A stretch of DNA of 64,000 nucleotides from Siphonodentalium dalli (Eukaryota > Mollusca > Scaphopoda > Gadilida > Siphonodentaliidae): positions 11,079,729-11,143,728 of the forward strand of contig CP136068.1 in assembly GCA_032622095.1 (NCBI GenBank), in the 5' to 3' direction. This document shows positions 47,940 to 58,705 of this stretch, in pieces. The position numbers and the translations under genes were made by a program. Every line of letters starts with the position of its first letter. The first letter of the stretch is position 1. Below the pieces are notes generated by a model. It made no database searches, was not told the DNA's origin, and saw only the letters and a list, made by a program, of their open reading frames with translations.

Positions 47940-48265
47940 GAGATATAGAGGATATCCACACTTTTTCAGTGGATATGGGTTATATCTCATGAGTGATGAC
48001 AAAACATTGAATTTCCACGAGTGGCTTTAGCCACGAGTGGAAATTCAAATGTTTTGTCATCACGAATGAGATTTAACCCATATCCACTGAAAAAGTGTGG
48101 ATATTCTGTTTATTATATATACTTTAGTTACTTGCCTATGGCCCCCAATGAATGTCAATACATCAGAAATTTCACCAGTGGGATATCACTTATATCTCAC
48201 TAGTGGGATATCACTTATATCTCACTGCTAAAACCTTATAATTCATGGGCAAGTATATAATAAAT
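47940..48265. repeat. Long near-perfect palindrome and nested hairpins
   Basis: 47951-48026 and 48029-48104 are inverted copies of each other with about 93 percent identity and a 2-nt centre. Shared words are GATATCCACACTTTTTCAGT, GTGATGACAAAACATT and GAATTTCCACGAGTGGCT. Immediately after it, a 24-bp unit with GTGGGATATCACTTATATCTCACTA is repeated twice at 48177-48226, and TATTATATATACTT near 48111 faces AAGTATATAATAAA near 48250. The whole looks like a MITE with internal foldback. Confidence 0.85.
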
Positions 48266-48540
48266 AGTTGTTTCCACTGCAAGATAAGTTACATGAACAA
48301 AACATGTTTTGGCTATTAGGCTGAAATACATTTAAAGCTGATAACATCTCAGGACATTGAACTCAATCTTGACTTTCGAATCACTGTTGATATTTTACTG
48401 ACATATCCATGACATATCAGTTATTAAGCTCCAAATCAACTAGAGTTGACATATTTTGAAAATAAATACATAGAGAGGATATATATACCAGGCTGTAATT
48501 GGAAATATTATTTTATAAATTACTAATATCTGCAAACCTA

Positions 48541-48640
48541 GGATGTGGAACGACCTGCTAAAGGAGATATGCCAAATTCATGACACCATTAAGTTTAAAA
48601 GCAGACTCATAACATTATTATTGATTATGCAATTGCTGCC
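48541..48640 (+). pseudogene. LINE 3'-terminal coding remnant
   Basis: The plus strand reads MWNDLLKEICQIHDTIKF then KSRLITLLL. The pattern WNxLPxxI followed by FKxxLxxxL closes the polymerase frame of CR1/Jockey-type LINEs. No upstream polymerase part is present within a few hundred bases, so it is a 5'-truncated relic. The frame stays open to 48878 without further similarity. Confidence 0.5.
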
Positions 48641-50150
48641 AGCAAGCAGTGTTGTATTCGCACCACTACACACTTGTATATGGTTGTCAAGTATATTGAT
48701 AGGCAGGCTACGATGCTGTATTCGTGTGATTCTCCTGAATTCAAATGCTTGTTATTTTCGTACGGATGTATGTTGTATAACGAAGCTGATATGTTTGTTC
48801 ATTCATATAAGTTTACGTTTGTTCATGCATAATTTAGAGCATATTTATATATGGAATTCGCGTATACAAAATAATTAATTGTGGATGATACACATATTTC
48901 CGTAATTTCTAACTATTTCCTGATTAGTTTCTCAACCAGTCAATCAGGTAGCATTATTTCATACCAAGTGCGTTAATCTACTGGAACATATTGTGCTATA
49001 CTAAATGACAAGCATGCAGTCACTGTTACATACTTGGATACACTATGTGTTGTGAGAGTAGCATACCATCTGAGTTAATAGAAATGCAAATAATTATCTG
49101 ATTACGATGATGCGCTGATGGCAGTTATTTTCTAGCCATTGATAGTCTGATTACTGTTTGAGACAGTTGCTTGGTCATTTCCCATGCACACAACAATCTA
49201 TGCTTAAGGGTATCTGTGTCATCGGGACAAATTTATTTAGCTTCAGTTTTACATTTCTCGAATATTTTTTCTGGAGGGTGTCGACAAGGATTTTCTTCAC
49301 CTGACTGTCTGACACGCAACCTGCAATAGCTTAATGACATCTCCACTAAGTCCAGATGAGATCATAGTAACATAAATATGGGGTTTGTTTTATAACATGT
49401 TTTAAACTGTTAAAAATGTGAAATATCGGCACAAAAGGTCTTTAGTAAAAATAATATTACCCCCCCCCCCCGAAATATGGGCGAAAAACGATGCGTTCAA
49501 ACAAAGCCCATATAGTTTTTTTTCAATATGCAATTTGCCAATATTGGCACAATTTAATCTACTTTTGTTCATCGACACGACTTGATATATTCCCAATCTT
49601 TATAATGTGTTTTCAATGCGGCCAGCGCCATTCAACGAAATAACGGATATACGATCGATTTTGGTCTGTGTGAATATCTACTTCCAATATGAGCATACTT
49701 CCATGAGGACGTGTTGCTTCCGTATACACCTATAAGTGTGCGGCTCTGTTTAAATTTGTTTAGCGTTTTCGAAAGAGGACCGCAGTCTCGCCACGTTTAG
49801 GTGCGCCCCATCTCAGGTCTTCATATTCGTTGTCATACACTCCCCACGCTAGGTTGAGCAACATTCCTCAAAGAGTGTTCGCTTAACATAATGAGTTATC
49901 GATACTGACTATGGTGGAGTTGTTGTTTAACTAGATAACACCCAACCGACACTCTCATCTTAGAACATCCGTCAATCGAGATACACACGATCGGCTCCAA
50001 CAAATGAACTGATTAAAATCAATCGTAATCGACGGTCCAGCACAGATGGAGACGTCATATGATGTCTATGATGATGCTTCGCCTCATTGAACCGTGTTTT
50101 GCTGGAACATCGAATGGTCTGATCTATTTTCCGCATTCAAGTACAGGTAT
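48641..50150. other. Non-coding, includes relative of 39040-39260
   Basis: 49090-49270 resembles the repeat at 39040-39260 in inverted orientation. A C run lies at 49461. Nothing else was recognised. Confidence 0.45.
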
Positions 50151-50605
50151 ATAATTTACTAACTGATGTGCCCCACTTCGTCCGGGCTATTTGGGGATTT
50201 CTTTATGATCGCCTCCGTCTTGGCAGAATATGAACAATACTGAGCGAACAACGTTGAAAAGTATTAGGCGAAAGAAAAATACTGTTGTTCGATCATTCCA
50301 GAAATATGCCTATTTGAGCGTATATGAGCGAGGTCAATGTCACAGACACGGTCGCACCTGAAATTCAACCCGCCCATATTGTTCCCGGGGTCACATATAC
50401 ATACATACACACAGACACAGAGAGAAGTTCCAAAATATATAATAGACTAGCTGATGTGCCCGACTTCGTCCGGGCTATTCAAAGAAAACAAAACGTTGAA
50501 ACGTATTATAGGTGAAAGGCTGAAAGAAAAAACTATTGAGAGAACTATTGACAATGTGAGATTGATCTACTAATTGAAAGTGACAACGTGAAATTGGATC
50601 CTCTC
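50150..50605. repeat. Tandem repeat units with GACTTCGTCCGGGCTATT, left flank of the LTR element
   Basis: CTGATGTGCCCCACTTCGTC (50164) and CTGATGTGCCCGACTTCGTC (50452) start two units about 288 bp apart. The first unit ends AGTTCCAAAATATATAATAG then ACTAG. The second is broken by the LTR retrotransposon at 50606. The matching end of such a unit lies beyond it, at 62740-62875. TAGCTGATG-type junctions are seen in the tails of some non-LTR elements, but I cannot assign a class. Confidence 0.65.
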
Positions 50606-51514
50606 TGTAACCTGTGGGGGTGTCTTCCTCTAGGTTACTTTATAATGTCAATAAAGACCTTATGATATTCTATAGTAGCTTAACTTGACAACGAGAGGAA
50701 TTAAATATGCCCCGTTGCCCAGTCCCACTTCTAAATGAATGTTATATCTCAATGGTGAGTAGAATTAAATCAATGAATTAATTGAATAATCATAAATCAA
50801 TCATTTATTCTGTACTAGTCTGACATCTATTATTTATGATATAGTACTGATTTCATGTATTTGCAATGGAGTACAATTTGTGCTAGCTCCATAATCACCG
50901 TTCCCGTAAATGGAATAGGACATAAACAGAGTGTCCTGATCTATGTCTATTAGAAATAATGTCAATTAATTCTCATTATTTACGTCGATTGATTATCAAC
51001 AATTGTATTCATTGTATACATCACGGTATTGTTTTACTAACAATATTCAATGTGGGAAATAAGCTTCTCAAAGGGTGTTTACGTTGGGTGAAAGACGGTA
51101 GTCTAACTCGAAAAAACAGGATACATAGGAGTGTATCCATGATAAACAATAACTTTACTCTTGGTATCCAAAATAGATCGGAAATTCCCAACTGAACGCC
51201 TACTCAAAGGTAGTCAATGGGCTGATTTGTCTCAATAACGGGTGTACCTTAGTACTGCAAAATAGTTCAAGAGAACTTAAGTTTGATATCGCTATTATGT
51301 ATCGTATCGTCTGATCAAAATAATGTGAGATTGCGTTCCCTTACGGAGGGGGAGGGCTTTTATACACCGGGATTGCGTTCCCTAGAGGGCACACAGTACG
51401 TTCGCTACGGTCACGTGACTGCGTTCCCTCACAAGCCTGCGTTCCCTTACTGGGTACACACTGCGTTCCCTACTCTGCGTCCCAGTAACCGTATCTAAGC
51501 ACGCAGTGATTTCA
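50606..51514 (-). repeat. LTR, left copy
   Basis: The 909-bp copy has termini TGTAACCTG and GTGATTTCA in plus-strand reading, so it keeps the TG..CA rule. It is aligned end to end with the copy at 61632-62565 (934 bp). On the minus strand it has TATAAAAG (51357-51364) and AATAAA near 50805, so transcription would run to the left. Its U3 terminus at 51514 is directly fused to gag sequence that reads the other way. Confidence 0.88.
51331..51480 (-). promoter_or_regulatory. LTR upstream region with repeated GCGTTCCCT and TATA box
   Basis: TGCGTTCCCT occurs five times (near 51332, 51371, 51420, 51438, 51469), with a sixth variant GCGTCCC. The TATA box on the minus strand is at 51357-51364, so most copies lie upstream of it in the sense of transcription. 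The same array is present in the right LTR (62405-62540). Repeated words upstream of a TATA box in U3 usually act as enhancer-type sites, but the factor is unknown. Confidence 0.5.
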
Positions 51515-52181
51515 TGATAATTACGATGAGCTCCTGGGCGTATTAACATCACGTTTCGAGCCCAAGAACCAGACTGAAATGTATCGATCTCAGTTGGAGG
51601 CACGAACACGTCGTGACAAAGAATCCTTGCCTGAATTGGCACAGGAAATAAACCGGCTTGTTCGGATGGCATATCCTACTGCTCCACGGGGTGATAGGGA
51701 TAGTTTATTATATAGAGCATTTAGAGATGAACTCCATGACCAGGAGATGGAATGGTCTATATGCCAGACCAGCACTGACAATATTGAGGATGCACTTAGT
51801 TTGGCACTCAAGTTTGAGGCGTTTCAGAGCAGCAGAAATAGGCGGAGCCAATATGGTCGATATCAAAATAACAGGGTTCGAATGCAAACTGAATGTTCAG
51901 ACGATATGGTACGAGAGGAAAGAGAGAATAATAATTCTCAGGTGGAGGATGGAAAATTGAGGCAAATGGTGACAGATGCAGTTGAGGGAGCAATGAGAAG
52001 GGAAAGGCCCCAACGGAAACATTGCAATTATTGCATGAAAGACATTCACACTGAGGATAAATGCTTTAAAAAACAAAGGGATGAAAAGTACAATAACAGA
52101 GATAAACATATGAGATTCAATAGGCCCAGTACAACACAATTAACCAGTCCTGAGACCCAGACCAGTCAGGGAAACTGCTAG
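51515..52181 (+). pseudogene. gag: gag, C-terminal capsid and nucleocapsid part
   Basis: The frame enters directly from the LTR end. It reads YDELLGVLTSRFEPKNQTEM, a typical Gypsy capsid stretch, then ARTRRDKESLPELAQEINRL. A zinc knuckle of the type C-x2-C-x4-H-x4-C lies at about 52024-52065 (CNYCMKDIHTEDKC), which binds RNA in gag nucleocapsids. The frame stops at 52179. The N-terminal gag portion is missing here and lies inverted at 60980-61554, with part of the capsid absent from both. The next frame (protease) is in a different register, as is common at gag/pol borders. ATG at 51579 is internal and not a true start. Confidence 0.85.
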
Positions 52182-52216
52182 ATGCTGTTTCTGGGGATCA
52201 AGAGGCAGCAGTAGAT

Positions 52217-53097
52217 TTGGACATTATGCATGATATTACAAGACCCGAATTGATATATGAAATTTCGGAGCAGCAACATGTTGGTATGGTCTTGCAGGTG
52301 AACATTTATGGCCAAGCAGTCAAGTGTCTCATAGACACCGGTGCTACGGTATCAGTTCTGCACTCAAAGATTTTCAATAAAATACCAGAGAGCTCTAGAC
52401 CACGACTGGAAAGTCGCTGTGGTCAATTAAAGATGGCCGATGGGGAAAAAGTTACCCCCTGGGTGCTGCCATATTTTCCATTAAATTAGGAGAATTTGAT
52501 TGTCCATGTCGAATGATAGTGGCTGATTTGGACACCCCAGCAATTTTGGGGTACAATTTTCTCAATTGTAATGGATGTGAGCTGAATTTTAAACAGAAGA
52601 TCTTAAAGATGCACAACATGGACGTTGGATGCCAATGAGAGAGTCAAGTTGACTCAACATTCAGACTGACCCTGCAAGAAAATGCCATTATTCCACCTTT
52701 ATCAGAAATAATTTTGCCAGTTAAGGTAGAGAATGATGATATAATAGGAAGAAATGCGATTATATCGTCTGTGGGGAGATGCCTCAGAAAGAATGGTTTA
52801 ATCTTAGCCACTAGCATTTTTGACCCATCACGGCATGATGTGCCTATCAGACTGATAAACATGGATAGCCAACCAAAGACTTTATACAAAAGTAGTCGTG
52901 TAGCCGAATGTGAACTCATTCAGGCAAATCAGATCCAGACTTTTCAGAAAACAGTGACACAGGGCGATGTCGCGCAAAATAAAGAATATAGAGAGATCGA
53001 AGAAGGTGCAGAAATCATATGTAATATAACAGAAAAAGATAACATATCAGAGGGGCCAGTTGAATTGCCGGAACACATTGACATTTTAATGGAGCAA
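52217..53097 (+). pseudogene. pol: pol: aspartic protease region, frameshifted
   Basis: CLIDTGATVSVLH at 52326-52364 holds the DTG-type active site of retropepsins. A frameshift near 52455 moves the frame, after which MIVADLDTPAILGYNFL provides the ILG motif that closes the protease fold (52511-52561). A stop lies near 52638. The linker to the reverse transcriptase continues to 53097, where the foldback transposon is inserted. The enzyme would cut gag-pol precursors, but this copy cannot make it. Confidence 0.8.
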
Positions 53098-53800
53098 TAG
53101 TGTGGTCGTGATACGCAAAAAAAGGGGTCAACCCAGAAGAAATTGGTATACAAGCGATCTCGGTGTCATTCAACGCGGGAGAATCTCTGCTACAACATAT
53201 CCAAAATCCGCTAAAATCCGCTTTGAGCAAAATCCAGGATCCAAGATGGCGTCCAACATGGCCGCCTTTAGTCAAAAGAGATTCTGACTGAGATTAATTC
53301 GACATAATGAGAACAAATGTTGCCATATTAATACAAATGTATACATTTTTGCGAAGGTAAAGTATTATGCCACATATCTATAGAAAAATTGGAACCCCTC
53401 GCCCCAGATGGCTGCCAAAATTGTGGCCTAAACTCGAAAATTTGAAATTTTTGCCTAATATCTTAAAGATCAATTCCTGTTGTTTGATAATGGTTCAGAC
53501 TGGCGACATTGATTAGTCATATTCATGTTAATTCATCATCGGAGCAATGAAAGATACCATAAATGGGGTCCCAGTCTCATATACACCCTCAAAAATTTGA
53601 TTTTACAGAACGCGGTATAAAATTCCACAAAAATCGCCATTGGGATTCCAGTCGTATATCAACAAGAAATGGACAGAACTGTACAATGTAAGTTGGGCAT
53701 ACCATTATCTATAATTACTCCAATTCAATGAAACCCAATTTGGCGCTTTGTCTTTAAATGGCTGCCAAAATGGCGGTCAAAATATGGAAATGGCAGATAT
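53098..53800 (+). repeat. Left terminal inverted repeat of the foldback element
   Basis: It contains CCCAGAAGAAATTGGTA, AACATATCCAAAATCCGCTA, CAAGATGGCGTCCAACATGG and further words that occur in reverse complement at 56690-57386. By eye identity is about 85-90 percent. It includes two GATGGC words of YY1-like form. Confidence 0.85.
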
Positions 53801-53805
53801 TTAGA

Positions 53806-53965
53806 ATGGTCGTCAGAGGGTTAGACCCAGAAGAAATTGGTAAAGAAACGGTTTTGTTGTCATTCGACGCGGGATAATCTCGTGTATAACATATCCAAAA
53901 TCCGCTAAAATCCGCTTTAGGGAAAATACAGAATTCAAGATGGCGTCCAACATGGTCGCCAATAA
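53806..53965 (+). repeat. Internal third copy of the foldback terminus
   Basis: GGTCGTCAGAGGGTTAGACC followed by CAGAAGAAATTGGTAAAG repeats the outermost 160 bp of the element in the same orientation as its left end, immediately inside the left arm. It matches the right-end version (TCAGAGGGTT) better than the left-end version. It may be the relic of a nested copy. Confidence 0.75.
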
Positions 53966-56689
53966 TAATGAAAATGGCAAATATGTAGTTATTCACGAAA
54001 ACCCATTCGACAAAACGCCAATTCGGCACCAATACACATCATTGATTGAAATCAATGTTTTTTGTGGGTATGAGTAGCCAATCACGATTCAAAATGCTAA
54101 GATGGCTACCAAAATGGCCACCGAAAATTGTCGAAATTTAAGTTCTGCTCAGAGGAAAGCCGAAACAACACTTCGGTTGTGAGCTAACGATGACAGACCT
54201 ATTAAACTTGTTGCCAATAATCTACTATCACAATCAGTTCAGCCCGAAATGTTCCAACTAAGCAGTATCTACTGCAGGATCCAACACGATGTCCACTTAT
54301 TACGAGGGACTATCTGGAAATTAATTAAAAAGAAATTAAATTGATACGAATCTGGATTATTTGAAAACACAGTGTCAACATTTCTACTTATAACGACTAT
54401 TCGGAACATCAAATATATGGGCATCGGTGGTAGTCCGGAAGCATCAGGCTATAATAGGTTTTCCAGTGCTGGCGAAAGTGAAAAGGACAGGAGGGAAAAG
54501 CGAATAATCTGGGGTTTATTTAATTGGTGGGCAAGTTGGTTATCGGAGCTGGGGAGTTTCAAAGTAAAATTATTTTCTTCAATATCAAGAGGAAAAATGA
54601 AAATTCGCACGTACATTGTATACCCTTCACACTTTATGTGACAATTCCGTGTCATGCGATTGTGGGTATATACATGTGGATAGAAACATTCTAGTACATA
54701 TATAGACGCACCTATATCTTCTACACATTTAGTGAATTTCATCAATGATATGTAGACACAATGTGCGTCACGGCTGGATCTGACCCGTAGGCGTAAAGGT
54801 ATCAACCATTTAGCTTGATTAACTGGCATTTCAAGGTTGTCATTGGATAGAAATGCCACATGAACATGGTGATTAACAACATGTTTGTCTAAGAAATGTG
54901 AACAATGAACATGTTATTTTCCGGATGTTAGACAATCAAACTGCCACATAAGGCGTTCATCCATGCTCATCAGAGCACGAAATATGTGCAAATTACTGAC
55001 ACGAAAACTATTTCATGCGGACGACGTACTCTAGACCTACATCCAACGTCATTTCCTATTAACTTTTATTGTTTGTACGGACGGTTTCGAGGTTTGAAAA
55101 TCCCGCTTGTCCAAGAAAACCTCCACATACTTACGGAGTCGATGTGTAAACAATGTATGGGGATAGTTTCTTCATACATATATGTATTTGGCACACGTAT
55201 TTTCTAGAACATAAGAGATCACCATTTACCGGAGAGTTGATATCTGGGAAGAGATCAGAGTAAAACTACTTTTCTTACATGTCGAATGGGGAATCCATGG
55301 GCTACATTTAGTTCCAGCTTGAAACTTGAAAATGATGGCCGAGCCCGAATAGTTAATATTTCGTCGCATCAGTGCTATAATGTAACCCACATTTTCAACT
55401 TTCCGAGAAAATGAAGGTTGAAGTTTTTAGACAACATTTCTCCTAATGTTGACAAAGCATGACGTATTGTTGTATTTATCCCAATGAAAACTGACATTAG
55501 CTGTTCATTGAACCACATATTGTTTTCTGTTTATTCCCTCGTTTTCTTTTAAAAAGCAATAGCTTGTTTGGAGATATGACATGCCAGCGACGATTCGTTT
55601 CCGTGCTATAATGAAGTTGTGCTAATAAATGCAGATTAAGCTAAATATGGTGGCAATCGCATTGTCTATGAACTAAAAAGTGCCTATTCTACACTATGAA
55701 AATTCACCCATGTGCATCATCATACAGAAATGTGTGGAACAATCACAAAATTTAAATCACCAAATGATCACGTGACTAACATGGAGATACTGCCATATAG
55801 CACACATTTTAGAATTCACAAACACAAAACAGAAGTCACGTGGACAACCTGAAGCGTCCGATTGGCTGCTGTTGGACATACGACCTCATAGCACGAATAA
55901 TTGTAAAGATCGCTGGAGATACGACATTTGCTTCACTGGTTTGTGCGAATATTTGTCATCCAATGCAAGGACAGTTTGGCCCATCGGATTGGATTTTTTC
56001 TCACGATTCGAATGGTATCAAATACTCATTTCCCGCCAAAATGGATATACGACATTATAGCACTGATGAGTCGAGATTTTGTCAACCCGCGGGAAGCCAC
56101 CAAAAGATTGAAAATAAATAGTTTTGATGTATATGAGCCACATACATGTATATGAGCCAACTATCAACTGCATCCACCACTCACAACTTCCATTATGTGA
56201 TAAGCTGGGCAGAGTCTACCATTTTCGTTTTGGAACCATATTAGATAAAATTTATTGTTTCTTTTTGTCTATTTGGTCTATTTGATCAATTATTTTGTAG
56301 ACAAGATATGTTCATCCCTAAATATCAAATGTGACCAGAACCCCAAAGTCGATTTTGGTTAAATTTCATACCACATTCGTTATAACTTATTAGTGAAGGA
56401 CCAGAGTAAACTATGATCTAATCTATTAGAAATGTCATTGCTGTAATGATCAGTTGACACGATCATTGAAAGAATATACCCATTGTTTCCCAGTTCAGAG
56501 AGCAACAAGTGATAAACAGAAGTGATAGAAAATAGTATTTTTCACATCGGGTGGCCATTTTTGGTACTGATTTTTAAGTTTTTACATAGAGCTAGCATAA
56601 TGGCATCATAAAGAGGTATACATTCGTATTTATTTAGTCAATTTTATTCATCAACCACTACTTATAATGGATTGAATGACACTGTGATC
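53966..56689. other. Interior of the foldback element, no recognisable gene
   Basis: Overlapping frames of 60-136 codons occur on both strands (for example 54449-54859 minus, 55840-56121 plus) but none shows transposase motifs or any domain I recognise. Additional GATGGC words occur near 53938 and 54100. Confidence 0.45.
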
Positions 56690-57386
56690 AATATTCGCCA
56701 TTTTCCATATTTTGACCGCCATTTTGGCAGCCATTTTGAGACAAAGCGCCAATTTGGGTTTCATTGAATTGCAGTATTTATAGATATTGGTATGCCCAAC
56801 TTACATTGTACAGTTCTGTCCATTTCTTGTTGATATATGACTGTAATCACAAAGGAGAGTTTTGTGGAATTTTATACCGCGTTCTGTAAAATCGAATTTT
56901 TGAGGGTGTAGATGAGTCTGGGACCCCATTTATGGTATCTTTCATTGCTCCAATGATGAATTAACATGAATATGACTAATCAATGTCGCCAGTCTGAACC
57001 ATTATCAAACAACAGGAATTGATCTTTAAGATATTAGGCAAAAACTTCAAATGTTCTAGTTTAGGCCGCCATTTTGGCGGCCATCTGGGACGATGGGTTC
57101 CATTTTTGCCATAAACAGGTGGCACAACATTTTACCTTTGCAAAAATGTATACATTTGTATACATATGACAACATTTGTTCTCACTGTTATCGAATTAAT
57201 CTCAGTCAAGAGTATCTTTTGACTAACGGCAGCCATGTTGGACGCCATGTTGGATCCTGAATTTTGCCCAAAGCGGATTTTAGCGGATTTTGGATATGTT
57301 ATACACGAGATTCTCCCGCGTCGAATGACACCAAAACCGCTTCTATACCAATTTCTTCCGGGTCGAACCCTCTGACGACCACACTA
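56690..57386 (-). repeat. Right terminal inverted repeat of the foldback element
   Basis: This arm is the inverted partner of 53098-53800. It contains TGGATCCTGAATTTTGCCC, AGCGGATTTTAGCGGATTTT and CCACACTA at the end. A 74-codon frame from 57264 runs from the arm into pol by chance. Confidence 0.85.
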
Positions 57387-58705
57387 CAAAGTGGGGAAGG
57401 TTTATCAGAGGAACAAAGAGAGATAGTTAAGAAACTGTTATATCAACACAGAACAGTATTTGCTGTTAATAAGGAAGATCTAGGGTGAACACATTTGGTA
57501 GAGCATACCATATACACAGGAGATGAACGTCCCATAAAACAGGCACCACGCCGAGTCCCATTTGCACTTCGACCTCAGGTCGAGAGTGCAATTCAGAGAA
57601 TGTTGACAGCCGGTGTCATAGAGAAATCACAATCAGGGTGGGCTAGCCAAGTGGTCATCGTTAAAAAGAAGATGAAGGACCCTTCAAGTGACAAGCCGCC
57701 AGATTGTCTCAGAAACTCAAAATACTACTCGTCGTTGGATTTATTCGCCGGATATTGGCAGACTCCTTTATCAGAGAAAGATAGGCACAAGACAGCTTTC
57801 GTCACCTCCAATATAACGCCCAATTCACATTATCAATTCCGTGTTATGCCAATGGGGTTATGCAATTCAGGAGCCACCTTTGAACGTTTGGTGGAGTATG
57901 TACTAGCCGGACTACAGTGGCCCACATGATTGTTGTTCGTTGACGATGTCCTGGTTTTTTCAAGGTCATTCCAATGTCAATGCGAAAGGTTAGGTCAGGT
58001 TCTCACACGTCTCAAAGATGCAGGGCTAAAAATTTCACCCAAGAAATGTCATATATTCAAAGAAAAGTGTTCATTCTTGGGACACATGGTCTCTGAACAA
58101 GGAGTCGAGCCTGATCCAGGAAAGATACATGCGATACAAACACGGGCGATACTCACCAAGGTCAAAGATGTCCGTAGTTTTTGGGTTTGTGCTCATACTA
58201 CCGGAGACACATTCGCAATTTTGCAAAAAATGCGAAGCCACTCCATAAATTGACAGAGAAGGACACCAAGTTTGTATGGACGAAGGAATGCGAAGACGCA
58301 TTTCAGACATTAAAGGCGACCCTTATAAAAGAGCCAATCTTAAGATACCCAGACCTGTCCAAACCATTTATTGTCGATACAGATGCCTCACAGGATGCGA
58401 TCGGGGCAGTGTTGTCCCAAGTGCATGAAGATGGGGAACATGCAGTGGCTTATTATAGCCGGACCCTATCTAAACCCGAACGCTCATATTGTGTAACACG
58501 GAAGGAGTTATTAGCAATTGTAGATGCAGTACGACACTTTCACACATACATATTTAATACAAGGTTTGTAGTCAGGAGCGATCATGGAGCTTTGAATTGT
58601 CTACGGAAGTTCAAGAATCCGGAGGGACAAGTGGCCCGATGGATTAACATTCTGGCGACATACGATTTTACAATTCAGCACCGTCCGGGCAAGTTACATG
58701 CCTAA
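57387..58705 (+). pseudogene. pol: pol: reverse transcriptase and RNase H, broken
   Basis: After the foldback insertion pol continues with EEQREIVKKLLYQHRTVFAV. The palm motif SLDLFAGYWQ is at 57728-57757. The catalytic box reads FVDD at 57936-57947. The fingers segment that normally lies between the KKK stretch and the palm is shortened by about 25-30 residues, so the enzyme core is deleted. RNase H follows with DTDAS (58376), YCVTRKELLAIV (58490) and VRSDHGAL (58570). Stops lie at 57486, 57927 and 58703, and a frameshift near 58178. The product would have copied RNA to DNA in virus-like particles. Confidence 0.88.

Larger units (their letters stand above)
53098..57386. mobile_element. 4.3-kb foldback DNA transposon inside pol
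   Basis: The ends are inverted: TAGTGTGGTCGT at 53098 and ACGACCACACTA at 57386. Both sides carry CAA (53095-53097 and 57387-57389), a 3-bp duplication, and the pol reading frame on both sides is in register once one CAA is discounted. The terminal inverted repeats are about 700 bp (53098-53800 and 56690-57386). The interior of 2.9 kb has no transposase frame. A 3-bp duplication fits PIF/Harbinger or Zator among known groups, but the long arms are unusual for these, so classification is open. Confidence 0.88.

Noticed and set aside
50606-51514. Left LTR as a normal plus-strand 5' LTR
   Set aside because: No primer-binding site follows it, gag starts mid-domain at its end, and its TATA box and AATAAA are on the minus strand.
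55840-56155. Overlapping plus-strand frames inside the foldback element as a transposase
   Set aside because: Three short frames in different registers, none with catalytic motifs or a helix-turn-helix pattern that I can recognise.
53095-57389. TA target-site duplication (mariner type) for the foldback element
   Set aside because: The ends do carry TA, but treating TA as the duplication would leave pol out of frame, whereas the CAA duplication keeps it in frame.
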